NCBI GenBank assembly: GCA_025455065.1
Contig: JALONG010000034.1
Coordinates: 1 to 64,000 of the forward strand
Length of the DNA stretch: 64,000 nucleotides
DNA from: Candidatus Kapaibacterium sp.
GTDB taxonomy: Bacteria; Bacteroidota; Ignavibacteria; Kapaibacteriales; UBA4661
Reading direction: 5' to 3'
In this document: one piece after another, positions 39,618-49,317 of the stretch
Numbering within the stretch: the stretch's first letter is position 1
How the letters are laid out: each line of letters begins with the position of its first letter
Position numbers and translations under genes: made by a program
Notes under the pieces: generated by a model
What the model was told of the DNA's origin: nothing
What the model saw: the letters and a program-made list of their open reading frames with translations, nothing else
The model's database searches: none

Positions 39618-40106
39618 TTAAGGAATTTTTCGTTTATCCAGCAGAACAAATTTCTCATGCTCCTTCAGTATAGTCAATTCTTCAAGCGGAGCAGTCGCCG
39701 GAAGTTTAGCCACAGAACCGTCTGCACGAAATTCCGCACCGTGACAGGGGCAGACAAATTTTCCCTCAGAATCGCGCCACTCCACCGTACAGCCAGCATG
39801 AGTACAGCGTAAGTCAAATGCCCTGAGCGTATTATCCGTCTCACGGCGCACAAGCACATTTTTGTCTCCAAAGCGCACTAACACTGATGTTCGGGATTGC
39901 AACACGTTCTCTGCAATCGGCATTGGCGCAATCGGCACTTTCCGTTCCGCAGGCGAGACAACGTACCGCCAAACCGCATACAGAGGCGCAAAGAGGTATG
40001 CTGCACCCGCACCCCAAAGCACCTGCTTCAAAAACTGCCGCTTTGATGCCTGCTCACTCTCCACAGCCAACCTTTGTTCTTCAGCGTTTATGCGGCTTGG
40101 ATTCAT
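39618..40106 (-). CDS. Rieske (2Fe-2S) protein
   Basis: CTHAGCTVEWRDSEGKFVCPCHGAEF; N-terminal TM anchor. Confidence 0.9.
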   Translation of the reverse strand: MNPSRINAEEQRLAVESEQASKRQFLKQVLWGAGAAYLFAPLYAVWRYVVSPAERKVPIAPMPIAENVLQSRTSVLVRFGDKNVLVRRETDNTLRAFDLRCTHAGCTVEWRDSEGKFVCPCHGAEFRADGSVAKLPATAPLEELTILKEHEKFVLLDKRKIP

Positions 40107-40357
40107 GCTTCTTGCAAGTCAATGTGAAAATCTTCCATTATCGGATTGGCGATAAGTTTGGTACAGGCTTCTTTAACCTGCTCCAAAGCCGCATCTTTGC
40201 TTGCTGCCGAGACGCTCAGTTCAACATATTTTCCGATGTGGACATCGCTTATATTCCCAAAACTCAAGGAATGAAGCGCCTGTTCAACGGTTTTTCCTTG
40301 AACATCCAAAATCTGCTTGCGAAGTTGGATGCGAATTGCTGCGCGGTAGGTGGTCAT
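40103..40357 (-). CDS. purS: Phosphoribosylformylglycinamidine synthase subunit PurS
   Basis: RIQLRKQILDVQGKTVEQALHSLSFGNISDVHIGKYVEL...CTKLIANPIMEDFHI. Confidence 0.9.
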   Translation of the reverse strand: MTTYRAAIRIQLRKQILDVQGKTVEQALHSLSFGNISDVHIGKYVELSVSAASKDAALEQVKEACTKLIANPIMEDFHIDLQEA

Positions 40358-40501
40358 AGGGTTAGTTGCTTGGTTGCTTGGTCATTGGTTAATTAGTCAT
40401 TTGTCATTGGGCGGGTGGTGGAGTAATCCGTGGTAGATCGCTTAGAATTTAGAATCTTGTGTTTCTACCCTTATCCCTCTGTCCTTATTCCTTTGCCCTT
40501 C

Positions 40502-41332
40502 CTAGAATTCTTCTTCGATAGTATCTTCGTCTTCTTCGATGTCGTTGTATGTTTTAAGAAAATTGTACGAGCCGCGCACAAGTCCAATCAGCATATACGA
40601 CAGCATAAAGGGAAAAAGCAAAACGCCCTTTGAAGCAATCGTGAGAATCACGCCCAGCAGGAAGTATGCCATGAGCAGCGGTTTTTCACGAAACACCCGT
40701 GCAGACGGCGTTGGGACGGCATCGTACTTGATGGTGCTGACCATAATTCCCGCCACAAGCAAGGTTACAAGCGTGATTGCACCTGATTTCCACTCTTGGG
40801 GAATGAGAGCGCTTTGCGAACCGATATGGTAAAAAAGCGTGTAGGAAAGAATTGTCAAAGCACCTGCCGGAATGGGCATCCCGCGAAAGTAGCGTTTATC
40901 GGCGTTTACGGCAGATTGAACGTTGTACCGCGCTAAACGCAGCACTCCTGCTAATGCCGGCAATGATGCAATAACAACACCAATATCACCCAACGTTTGA
41001 AAATATACTTTGTAGAGCAGAAATGCCGGAGCTACGCCGAAAGAAACGGCATCGCAGAGCGAATCAAGTTCGCCGCCAAATTCGCTCGTGGATTTGGTCA
41101 AACGGGCAACTGCGCCGTCCATCACATCAAACCACCCCGCAAGCACGATAAACCCTGCCGCACCCATAAATTCCCCACCCGCAATGCGCGTAATCGCCAT
41201 AAACCCGCAAAACAGGTTCATCAGCGTAAAAAGATTGGGAATCACCGAACGGGTAACGCGAATTTTTCTCATTGGGGCGATAACAAAACGTCCGAAGGGT
41301 TTGTTGTTCAAGGCAATGGCAAATTTAATCAA
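40502..41332 (-). CDS. pssA: CDP-diacylglycerol--serine O-phosphatidyltransferase
   Basis: VIPNLFTLMNLFCGFMAI; FDVMDGAVARLTKSTSEFGGELDSLCDAVSFGVAPA (CDP-alcohol phosphatidyltransferase motif). Confidence 0.9.
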   Translation of the reverse strand: MIKFAIALNNKPFGRFVIAPMRKIRVTRSVIPNLFTLMNLFCGFMAITRIAGGEFMGAAGFIVLAGWFDVMDGAVARLTKSTSEFGGELDSLCDAVSFGVAPAFLLYKVYFQTLGDIGVVIASLPALAGVLRLARYNVQSAVNADKRYFRGMPIPAGALTILSYTLFYHIGSQSALIPQEWKSGAITLVTLLVAGIMVSTIKYDAVPTPSARVFREKPLLMAYFLLGVILTIASKGVLLFPFMLSYMLIGLVRGSYNFLKTYNDIEEDEDTIEEEF

Positions 41333-41501
41333 GAATTGGCAATTTCATGCGGAAATATCACATTGAGAAGCATAACGCCCTGTTCAAGCATTATCAATAC
41401 GAACTCTTTGCCACATTTGATTGTTATAGAATTTTCACACTGCTTCACTGCTTTTTTGCTATATTTTCTTGCATAAATTAAACTGACATCAATACCGTCT
41501 A

Positions 41502-42941
41502 TTGGTTTTTGACTACTTTTTGAATGTAATACCGACTATGAATCTACGTTTTTCTCGAATGTTGTTGATTTCTGCCATTGCGCTGACCATTACTATCATT
41601 TTTACGGTCAGCGGATTTATCGAAATTCTCCCCGCTCCTTTGGCACTTATTGGGATTATGGTATTTCATGTTGTTGCCTTTGTGCTTCTTTGGCGCTTTC
41701 GGAAACAGCAAGATAACGAAATTGCATCGTTGATAGATTCGGCACAACACCTGTGTTTAGACGAAACAGGCTTGCATATCGTTCCGCCCGCCATTGCAGC
41801 CAATAGTGAATTTACCCCTCTCGTTACCACCATAACCAATGTTGTACAGCGCTTGAACAAAGAGTATTCCGAGCGTCATACCCCAACAGACGAAACAACC
41901 GATTTACTCAACCAAGTTCTGGCGCGGGAGAAAGCACATCAACAACAGTTGGTGGGAACGTTCAAAATTTTGAGTGATTCTATGCACCTCCTTGCTCAAG
42001 GCGCATTAAATGTGGATGTGGACCCGGAAAAAGGCGGCATTGCACGGCAACTGTTTGTGGATTACAACACCTCGGTTGAAACCATTCGCAGCATGGTTCT
42101 CCGCATTATGGAATCGGTATCGGGTAGCGTCCTTATGAGTGAGGATATTGCTCGCTCGGCACAAAGCGTCTTGGAAGTTTCCAAAGCGCAAGAGGAACTC
42201 TCCAGTTTTGTGGCAGAATCGGCAGGATTTGTCGGGCAAGTTGTGACCAGCAACACCCAAAGCACCACCCAAACGGCGGAAATAGCGAAACGCGCTATGG
42301 CAATGGCGCAGGAAGGCTCTTCTAAACTGACCGAAACGATGCAAAGTAATGAGCATATCGTACGGGCAACCCAACAAAGCGGAGAAATGCTGAGTTCACT
42401 GGCACGAAACATCGAAGACATCAGCACGATTACAGCAACAATCAACGAAATTGCCGACCAAACGAACCTTCTGGCGCTGAATGCCGCAATCGAAGCTGCA
42501 CGTGCAGGTGAGCAAGGACGGGGCTTTGCGGTTGTTGCCGATGAAGTCCGTAAACTCGCCGAGCGCACCACGCAAGCCACAAAGGAGATTTCCGGTAAAA
42601 TCAAAACTGTGCGCCAAGATTCCCAAGAAGCCACCAAAGCAATGGAAGGCTCTATGAACGCCGTACAGCAAGGCGCACAGCTTAATCAACAAGTCGAACA
42701 AGTCTTTACCGAAATTTTATCCACGATAAAAAATGTCGTTGATAATATTTCACAAGTTGCCGTTTCCACCGAAGAGCAGTATGCCACTGTGCAAGCAATT
42801 ATCGAACAAATCAACAACCTCGCCTCACAGGCAAAAGATGCCAACACCAAAATCAGTGAAATTTCCGGCTACGCCGAAAGTTTGATGTATATGAATGAGC
42901 ATCTGAAAGAATCGGTGGACTTCTTTAGGTTTGAGGGGTAG
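41502..42941 (+). CDS. Methyl-accepting chemotaxis protein without extended sensor domain
   Basis: Signalling hairpin [57 protein letters not shown]; two close TM helices. Confidence 0.92.
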   Translation: MVFDYFLNVIPTMNLRFSRMLLISAIALTITIIFTVSGFIEILPAPLALIGIMVFHVVAFVLLWRFRKQQDNEIASLIDSAQHLCLDETGLHIVPPAIAANSEFTPLVTTITNVVQRLNKEYSERHTPTDETTDLLNQVLAREKAHQQQLVGTFKILSDSMHLLAQGALNVDVDPEKGGIARQLFVDYNTSVETIRSMVLRIMESVSGSVLMSEDIARSAQSVLEVSKAQEELSSFVAESAGFVGQVVTSNTQSTTQTAEIAKRAMAMAQEGSSKLTETMQSNEHIVRATQQSGEMLSSLARNIEDISTITATINEIADQTNLLALNAAIEAARAGEQGRGFAVVADEVRKLAERTTQATKEISGKIKTVRQDSQEATKAMEGSMNAVQQGAQLNQQVEQVFTEILSTIKNVVDNISQVAVSTEEQYATVQAIIEQINNLASQAKDANTKISEISGYAESLMYMNEHLKESVDFFRFEG

Positions 42942-42955
42942 GGAGAAACAATAAC

Positions 42956-43903
42956 TCACCGCACACGCCGCCGTGAACTCGTTATCCCCACCACAATCCC
43001 AATACCATCGCCCGTAACATTCCACTTTGCATTCACGCCGCCAATGCTGAAAGGATTACTGGTTGCAAAGGCATTCCGATAGGTGCGTTCATATTCCGCA
43101 AAGGCTTCGTCAAATTGATACAAAACCACGTGCGGATTGGTAATTGTTCCCCAGCCTCTGCCAGGAATAAACGGAATCTCTACCAATCTACTGAGTAAGC
43201 GAATTTTACCGCTAAAATCGGCTGCTGAGGCAGTAACAGTACTGGCATTTTCTAAAAGCTGGTTTTCAGCACGCAAAAAGGCAGATACGGTGTCCGCCCC
43301 GGGACCATGAAAAACTCCAGCACGGTAGGCAACCCGCGCTTGTGGTGTAAATGTAACTTCGTATTGATAGAATCGCCTATCTGCATTAGTTCTTGGGTCT
43401 TTCTGCTCAACAATAATTTCTCGTACCGAATCCATAGCCACCGGGCGCGGAACAAACGTTTCCACTCGCGCCCGTAAGCCCTGCCACTCGGCAATAATTT
43501 CGTACCGTTTGCCTTCTTCCGCTATGAGCGGCGGCATAGTTCGGTAATACGAGCGCGGGGTTTGGAAGATAACGCCTCCATTCGCATTCAGAATGCGCAT
43601 CGGCTCAAGTTGCATCGGGTATTCCCGTCCGTCCACACGGAGGCGTATCGTTGCCGTCGTAATAGCAGAGCGCTCGGCATTGACGGTATCAAAAAGCGGC
43701 AGCGTTCTGGCGACATAGAGGCTGGAAATAGGCTCTCCGGCAACGAGTGACCCAAAAAGCAGAATTTTCGGGACGTATTCCGGTTGGATGCTTGGCGCTA
43801 TCACTTGTTCGCAGGAAAACAAGCCGAAAGACAGGAGCATCACGGGAAGAGCAGAAATGCCACGCAGCAAACGCTGAAGCGGTCTTTGGAGAGTCTTGTT
43901 CAT
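42956..43903 (-). CDS. DUF4249-family lipoprotein (module copy 2)
   Basis: Lipoprotein signal LLSFGLFSCEQ; paralogous to 48269-49267; directly follows TonB-dependent receptor. Confidence 0.75.
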   Translation of the reverse strand: MNKTLQRPLQRLLRGISALPVMLLSFGLFSCEQVIAPSIQPEYVPKILLFGSLVAGEPISSLYVARTLPLFDTVNAERSAITTATIRLRVDGREYPMQLEPMRILNANGGVIFQTPRSYYRTMPPLIAEEGKRYEIIAEWQGLRARVETFVPRPVAMDSVREIIVEQKDPRTNADRRFYQYEVTFTPQARVAYRAGVFHGPGADTVSAFLRAENQLLENASTVTASAADFSGKIRLLSRLVEIPFIPGRGWGTITNPHVVLYQFDEAFAEYERTYRNAFATSNPFSIGGVNAKWNVTGDGIGIVVGITSSRRRVR

Positions 43904-43941
43904 GACGTCATTCACAACAAATGTGGTATCAAAATGCAGTG

Positions 43942-46329
43942 TCAAAATGTACAGGAAATTCCTATCGTTGGCAAAAAGGGCAGAAGGGTATATTGCTTCA
44001 GCGCCGTAACGTTGCCGCGCTCATCCACCCACACCGTGAAGGGATTCAGACGATTATACACGTTGTAAATGTTGATGGATGCCTCAAATGGCAGATTAAA
44101 CCACTGGAACTTATACATCAAATTCAGGTCTAAGCGATGATAATCCGGCATTCGGTAGCTGTTGCGCTCGGCGTAGAGGTACGAAAAGGGGCGTGTTGCG
44201 GCATTGGTGAAAGGGTTTTTACTGGCAACGAGTCCCGGAAGAAATGCAAGGTCTAATACTCCAATAGGCATCGTAAATGCCTGCCCTGTGGCGTATATCC
44301 ACGTTGCGCCGATTTCCCATTTGTCGCTCAGTTTGTAGGACAGCGCCAGCGTGAGGTCATGCCTGCGGTCATAGCGCGGGAAAAAGGGTCTTCCGCCGTT
44401 AATTTCGGCGAATTGCCGTGTTGCCCACGAAAGCGTGTAACCTATCCAACCCGTGAATGCACCGATTTGTTTATTCAGAAAAACTTCCGCACCGTAGCTT
44501 TCGCCCGTGCCTGCTGTGAGAAGCCCTTCCACCGTTGCTCCCGGCACAAACCGCGCTCCTTCACGAAATTCGTAGATATTCTCTAAGCGCTTGTAATAGC
44601 CTTCAACCGTCAGTAAATACTCACGGTTGAAGAGATACGTTTCCAGCGCTGCCACATAGTGCATGGAGCGCGAGGGCAAAAGTTTATCCGTCGAAGGAAA
44701 CCATGTGTCGGTCGGCAGAGCAATCGTGTTTTCTTGAAGCAGATGCAAGAACTGATGCGCCATTGCGTACGCCGCTTTCAGTGTTGTTTCATCGCTGAGT
44801 TTGTAGGCAAGGGCGGCTCTCGGCTCAAGACGGAAATGCGAACCACTTTGGAAATACGCTGCTCGTGCGCCGAGATTCAATGCCAAAGACGGCGTAATTT
44901 CCCATTCATCCTGCACAAAGCCCGCTATTTCGAGTGCTTGCAATTGCTGAAGAGGGCGGTTGCGCTCAGGATTTGCGGTTATTTGCAAAATCCCCGCGCT
45001 ATTGAGAATACTCACCGTGAAATCGTGCCGCGTTGCTTCGATACCGCCTTTGACAGAATGCCCCTCCACCGGGAACCACTGCATTTCGCCTTTGAACGTG
45101 AGGTCGTTAATGGCGGTTGTGGTTTCAAATTGTTTGGAGTTCTTCAGCGCTGCTGTTTCAAAGGCAGCATAGCGGAAATCGTATTGGGTGTAAATGAGCG
45201 AAAACGTGCTGAAAAGCGACGGCGAAAAAATATGCATCCAGCGCAGATTGCCCGTGGCATTGCCCCAGCCGAGTTCAAACGTTGTTTCGTCAGGGCGGTT
45301 CAGGCGCGGCAGAAGGTCGCGCCCGAAATACCCACTCAAAAAGATATGGTCGTTGTCGTCAATGCGGTAATTAACTTTTGCGTTTAGGTCGTAAAAATTA
45401 TAGCGAGGCACATCTCTACCCGTCGGGTCGGCAGCAAAGCCGATAATATCGAAGTACATTCTGCGCCCCGAAATCATAAAACTCGCATTGGTGCTGATAG
45501 GTCCTTCCAAAAGTGCCTTCGCGCTAATGAGCGAAATTCCTGCCGCACCGCCGATTTTTTCCTTTGAGCCTTCTTTCATCGTGAGGTCAATCACACTGGA
45601 AAGCCTACTGCCGTATTCAGCAGGAAAAGCGCCTTTAATGAGTTTCACATCACTGACGGCATCGGGGTTAAATGCACTCAGGAAACCGCCCAAATGCTGA
45701 GGATTATACACGGTTACGCCGTCCAAGAGAATCAAATTCTGGTCGGGAGTACTGCCACGGATATACAAGCCGCTCGAAAGCTCGCTTGCCGCCTTTACTC
45801 CGGGCAAAAGCTGGAGTGTGCGGAAAATATCGCGCTCACCGCCGATGGCAGGCATTTGGCGCAGGAACTCCATCGGGATATTCACCGTGCTGACCGCCGC
45901 TAGTGATGACTGACGGTCTGCCTGCACGGAGACTTGCTGCAATCGTGCGGCTTCATTCACCAAACTGAGATTGAGTTTTGTTGAACTATTGGTTATATCC
46001 AGAGTGCGCCGCAACGTTTTGAAGCCGATTCTTCGCACAACGAGTGTGTATGCGCCCTCAGGAAGACTGCTCAGACTGTAAAAGCCGTATTTATTCGAGA
46101 GCGTACCACGAAAAGGTTTGGGAAGATTAGCGGAATCCGGCATCACGCCTTGATAGAGCGCTACCGAAGCACTGATGACGGCTTCTCCGGTTTTTTCTTC
46201 AGTGATAGTGCCGGAAAGGGTGCAAAGAGTGGGTGAGGGTTCTTGCGCAAATGAGGGTACAAAGAGAGCCAAGAGCAACAAAAGCGCAACCCCAAAGTGG
46301 CGCAAAGCAAGCAAAAAAGACATATTCAC
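43942..46329 (-). CDS. TonB-dependent receptor with carboxypeptidase-like regulatory domain (module copy 2)
   Basis: LSGTITEEKTGEAVISASVALY...; plug GLYIRGSTPDQNLILLDGVTVYNPQHLGGFLSAFNPDAVSDVKLIKGAFPAEYGSRLSSVIDL. Confidence 0.92.
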   Translation of the reverse strand: MNMSFLLALRHFGVALLLLLALFVPSFAQEPSPTLCTLSGTITEEKTGEAVISASVALYQGVMPDSANLPKPFRGTLSNKYGFYSLSSLPEGAYTLVVRRIGFKTLRRTLDITNSSTKLNLSLVNEAARLQQVSVQADRQSSLAAVSTVNIPMEFLRQMPAIGGERDIFRTLQLLPGVKAASELSSGLYIRGSTPDQNLILLDGVTVYNPQHLGGFLSAFNPDAVSDVKLIKGAFPAEYGSRLSSVIDLTMKEGSKEKIGGAAGISLISAKALLEGPISTNASFMISGRRMYFDIIGFAADPTGRDVPRYNFYDLNAKVNYRIDDNDHIFLSGYFGRDLLPRLNRPDETTFELGWGNATGNLRWMHIFSPSLFSTFSLIYTQYDFRYAAFETAALKNSKQFETTTAINDLTFKGEMQWFPVEGHSVKGGIEATRHDFTVSILNSAGILQITANPERNRPLQQLQALEIAGFVQDEWEITPSLALNLGARAAYFQSGSHFRLEPRAALAYKLSDETTLKAAYAMAHQFLHLLQENTIALPTDTWFPSTDKLLPSRSMHYVAALETYLFNREYLLTVEGYYKRLENIYEFREGARFVPGATVEGLLTAGTGESYGAEVFLNKQIGAFTGWIGYTLSWATRQFAEINGGRPFFPRYDRRHDLTLALSYKLSDKWEIGATWIYATGQAFTMPIGVLDLAFLPGLVASKNPFTNAATRPFSYLYAERNSYRMPDYHRLDLNLMYKFQWFNLPFEASINIYNVYNRLNPFTVWVDERGNVTALKQYTLLPFLPTIGISCTF

Positions 46330-46358
46330 GGGAGAGGAAAGATATATGACTAAGTGTG

Positions 46359-47015
46359 TTATGGATTAAACGGATGCCACGAGATGCCGAGCATTGCTAG
46401 CCCATGGGTGAGACCAAATGCACTTATTTTTCCCTGCACCGAAAAAGCAGAACCGAGTTTGTACTTAACCGCACCAAACGCTGTGAAACTTTGATATTGC
46501 ATGGCGTATGGAGATTCGGGGAAACGAAGAATATTACCAACAAAAATCGCCGGCGTAATCGTTACGCCCTCAATAGCACACCATCCTGCACCAATATCAA
46601 ACGCGAGGTTGCCGTCTGTTGGTATGGTGTAAGTGATTCCGGCAGAAAGAAGTTGGTTGCCCCAAAACGGACCCAAAGTTGATGTTTGCGGAAAGACAAA
46701 ATTCGGGTCGGAAGAACTCAAAATGGGGTAACGGCGTTTGACATCTTCGACAGACGAAGCGCGACGCGGGTCGTCGGCTACCAATCTTGTCCATGAGCCG
46801 TACAGACCGAATCCGGCATAGACGGGAATTTGCAGGGTCAATCCCCAAGACGTAGTAGGGTTTGTCGGCAGAAAGCCGCCGCCGCCTTCGAGAGTGAGTA
46901 TTTGAGCTGAAGAATAGCTACCGAACGAAACGAATATTGCCATAGCGAGAAGATACTTTTTCATTGTTTTTTGTGAATGTTGTGAAAAAATAATATGCCC
47001 GTTACCAACCTTCAC
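46359..47015 (-). CDS. Small outer-membrane beta-barrel-like protein (module copy 2)
   Basis: Signal peptide; paralogous to 51749-52408. Confidence 0.65.
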   Translation of the reverse strand: MKVGNGHIIFSQHSQKTMKKYLLAMAIFVSFGSYSSAQILTLEGGGGFLPTNPTTSWGLTLQIPVYAGFGLYGSWTRLVADDPRRASSVEDVKRRYPILSSSDPNFVFPQTSTLGPFWGNQLLSAGITYTIPTDGNLAFDIGAGWCAIEGVTITPAIFVGNILRFPESPYAMQYQSFTAFGAVKYKLGSAFSVQGKISAFGLTHGLAMLGISWHPFNP

Positions 47016-47041
47016 CTATACAAAAAAGAAACGGGCATATT
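46992..47041 (-). terminator. Terminator/attenuator between lipoprotein and barrel genes (copy 2)
   Basis: AATATGCCCGTT...AACGGGCATATT 12-bp perfect stem, T run on the minus strand. Confidence 0.6.
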
Positions 47042-47057
47042 AAATACTTTACTTCTC

Positions 47058-48287
47058 TTACCAAGATAGAATCATGCTGGGGTTGCCCATAGCATACGTT
47101 CTAAATGGAGCAATAGGAAAAAACACATCGTCATAGTGTACAGTCATTTGACTCAACACATTATCCTGAATTTTGTATTTGACCTTAAATGAAGGCGAAA
47201 TACTAATGTTATCGCTGAGTTTGAAGGTTGCAGATAATCCAAGTTCAACCTCTGCTCCACCATCTTCTTCAAACCACTGCCAGTGCAAACTTTTGTGAAA
47301 ACCAGTATTCCAAGGTGCACCATAGCTTGTTGAAAAATACTGACCATTACAAAGATGACGTGGAACGGCTCCTGCCAAATTAAAACGCCCCCACTGCGCT
47401 GGATCGCCACCCGTAGCAGGCACCGAGGTTACAATGGCATAAAACTCAGGATCACCTAAAATCCAGTGTTCGATAAACCACGTTCCTTCAAAAGCATCTG
47501 AGAAAGAAAGGCTTGTAATGCTCATGTAAGAATTTTGCAACTGCGCACCACCCTTTGGAGAAGTCATACGCGGCCGGTTCAAATTCTCTGCAACCGCTTG
47601 CTTCAACTGCCCATTCATTTCTGTGCGTTCGTTGGGAGCAATAACAATCACAGGGCGAGTTTTAGCAATAGCCTCGTTCACGATGTACTCTTTGCCTTGT
47701 GCGTCGTAGGCGATAACTTCACTCGGCATTTTGTCAATATCCTGACCTTTTGCCAACACAGGCACAAACGTTACCAATGGCGAAGTTTTGCCATCCCATT
47801 TTTCGGCATTATACCAGTACAAATGCGCGTTAGCGGCATAGTGACGTGAGTATTGCTCTAATGCTGCTTGTACATCATTTGCTTGCAAATTAAATTTTGC
47901 ACCATTACGAGCAACCGTAGCCGTCCAATTTCCCGAAGCACCAAGGGCGCTTGTAAGGTTTTGGTCGGTATTCAAATTATTCCACAGGACATTTGTGCAG
48001 CCATCAAACTTGCGCATAGCTTGTATATGGACAGCTTTTGCTGTGTTTGACTCAGCAAGCGTTGATGCTACGGACTTTGCGAGGGCTGCGAGTTGAGCAT
48101 TTGTCTCGCCGTTTTTCATCGCCAAAACCAATTCATCACCTTTTGTTGATGATGAAGCAACACTTTTATCAACAACTTGCGTTCCTCCCACAATAGGACT
48201 ACTTGCCTCATTACAACTTACCACCAAACCACCAACAATACCAGCCAACACCAAGGCTTTAACAGCCTTCAAACGAAATAACGACAT
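47058..48287 (-). CDS. Secreted lipoprotein of unknown function (module copy 2; possibly DUF3103-like)
   Basis: MSLFRLKAVKALVLAGIVGGLVVSCNEAS lipobox; HLYWYNAEKWDGKTSPLVTFVPV and RPVIVIAPNERTE shared with 52496-53725. Family suggestion is weak. Confidence 0.6.
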   Translation of the reverse strand: MSLFRLKAVKALVLAGIVGGLVVSCNEASSPIVGGTQVVDKSVASSSTKGDELVLAMKNGETNAQLAALAKSVASTLAESNTAKAVHIQAMRKFDGCTNVLWNNLNTDQNLTSALGASGNWTATVARNGAKFNLQANDVQAALEQYSRHYAANAHLYWYNAEKWDGKTSPLVTFVPVLAKGQDIDKMPSEVIAYDAQGKEYIVNEAIAKTRPVIVIAPNERTEMNGQLKQAVAENLNRPRMTSPKGGAQLQNSYMSITSLSFSDAFEGTWFIEHWILGDPEFYAIVTSVPATGGDPAQWGRFNLAGAVPRHLCNGQYFSTSYGAPWNTGFHKSLHWQWFEEDGGAEVELGLSATFKLSDNISISPSFKVKYKIQDNVLSQMTVHYDDVFFPIAPFRTYAMGNPSMILSW

Positions 48288-49267
48288 AAACAACTCCAAA
48301 AAATAGAGTGTGAAAAAGAGTGCCACAACTCTTTCCTTCGTGCGTCTCTTTGCGTATATTGCAAGTGGAAGACTCGAAAAACTTTCCACTTGCCCGCTTG
48401 GAGAATGATGTGAGCAGCAAATTGGACATTCCAGCGAACATTCACTCCACCAACGGTAAATGGGTCGGTTTGGCGAAACCCACGAGTGTAGCTATTGTAA
48501 TACTCCGCAAAAGGCGCGTCGAAGCTATACACAACGGCATGGGGATTTTGCGGGTCTTGTAATCCTAACGTGTTTGAGAACGATTGATATATCACTTGGC
48601 TTTGGAGGGTGATTGTACCTGAACTGTCAGCACTTGTCGCTGTTTTCAACAATCCTGCCGTTATGCCGTTGCGAGTAGTTGAGACCGTATCGGCATCTCT
48701 GCCTGTCAGCACACCCACTTGATAGGCTTCTCCCGCACGTGCAGCAAAGCGGGCTTCATAGCGAAATTCTTTATTAGACGGTCCCCGGTTTTCGGTTGTG
48801 GTCGTGATAACCTCTCGCACACTCAGTATGGACGGCTTTCGCGGCACGGTCGTACTCACGCGAGCCGTCTTGCCGTTCCATTCCGCAATAATTTCATAGC
48901 GTACACCTTCTTCCGCAATGATATTTCCAGCTTGATAATAAGCCCGGGCATCGCTCCACAGCATCGTTCCTGTTGATGAAAGTTCGCGTTGAGGTTGCAA
49001 TGTCATTCGGTATTCCTGCCCATTCACACGAAGTCTAACCGTTGCCGTCGAAATAGCAGCAAGTTCGCGGCTAATAGGCTTTGTCGGCTCAAGCGTGCGC
49101 GAAAGGCGGATATTCCGAATCGGCTCACCAGCGACTAATGCGCCCTCCATAAATATCTGCTCTTTGTAATCAAGAGGAATTGCAGGATTAAGCGCTTGCT
49201 CTAAACTCTGACCGCAGGAAAACAGCAAGGGAACCAATGCAAGCAAGAAAAAACGTCGTAAAAGCAT
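48269..49267 (-). CDS. DUF4249-family lipoprotein with replaced C-terminus (module copy 1)
   Basis: Lipobox LVPLLFSCGQ; co-linear with 42956-43903 up to GGVNVRWNV, then runs into the duplicated leader sequence. Confidence 0.7.
   Translation of the reverse strand: MLLRRFFLLALVPLLFSCGQSLEQALNPAIPLDYKEQIFMEGALVAGEPIRNIRLSRTLEPTKPISRELAAISTATVRLRVNGQEYRMTLQPQRELSSTGTMLWSDARAYYQAGNIIAEEGVRYEIIAEWNGKTARVSTTVPRKPSILSVREVITTTTENRGPSNKEFRYEARFAARAGEAYQVGVLTGRDADTVSTTRNGITAGLLKTATSADSSGTITLQSQVIYQSFSNTLGLQDPQNPHAVVYSFDAPFAEYYNSYTRGFRQTDPFTVGGVNVRWNVQFAAHIILQAGKWKVFRVFHLQYTQRDARRKELWHSFSHSIFWSCLCRYFV
48324..48421 (-). repeat. 98-nt leader repeat upstream of lipoprotein gene (copy 2)
   Basis: Identical by eye to 53761-53858; contains GCAAGTGGAA...TTCCACTTGC hairpin at 48361-48393. 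Confidence 0.85.
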
Positions 49268-49317
49268 GGTATGAGGGGGACTTTGGATGCAAGAAATTGT
49301 TTCAGCGTAAAATATCA

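Noticed and set aside
40364-40411. Could the GTCATT repeats upstream of purS be another LytTR operator?
   Set aside because: Spacing of GTCAT motifs here is irregular (15, 7 nt) rather than ~21-23, so it fits a heptamer repeat better than an operator.
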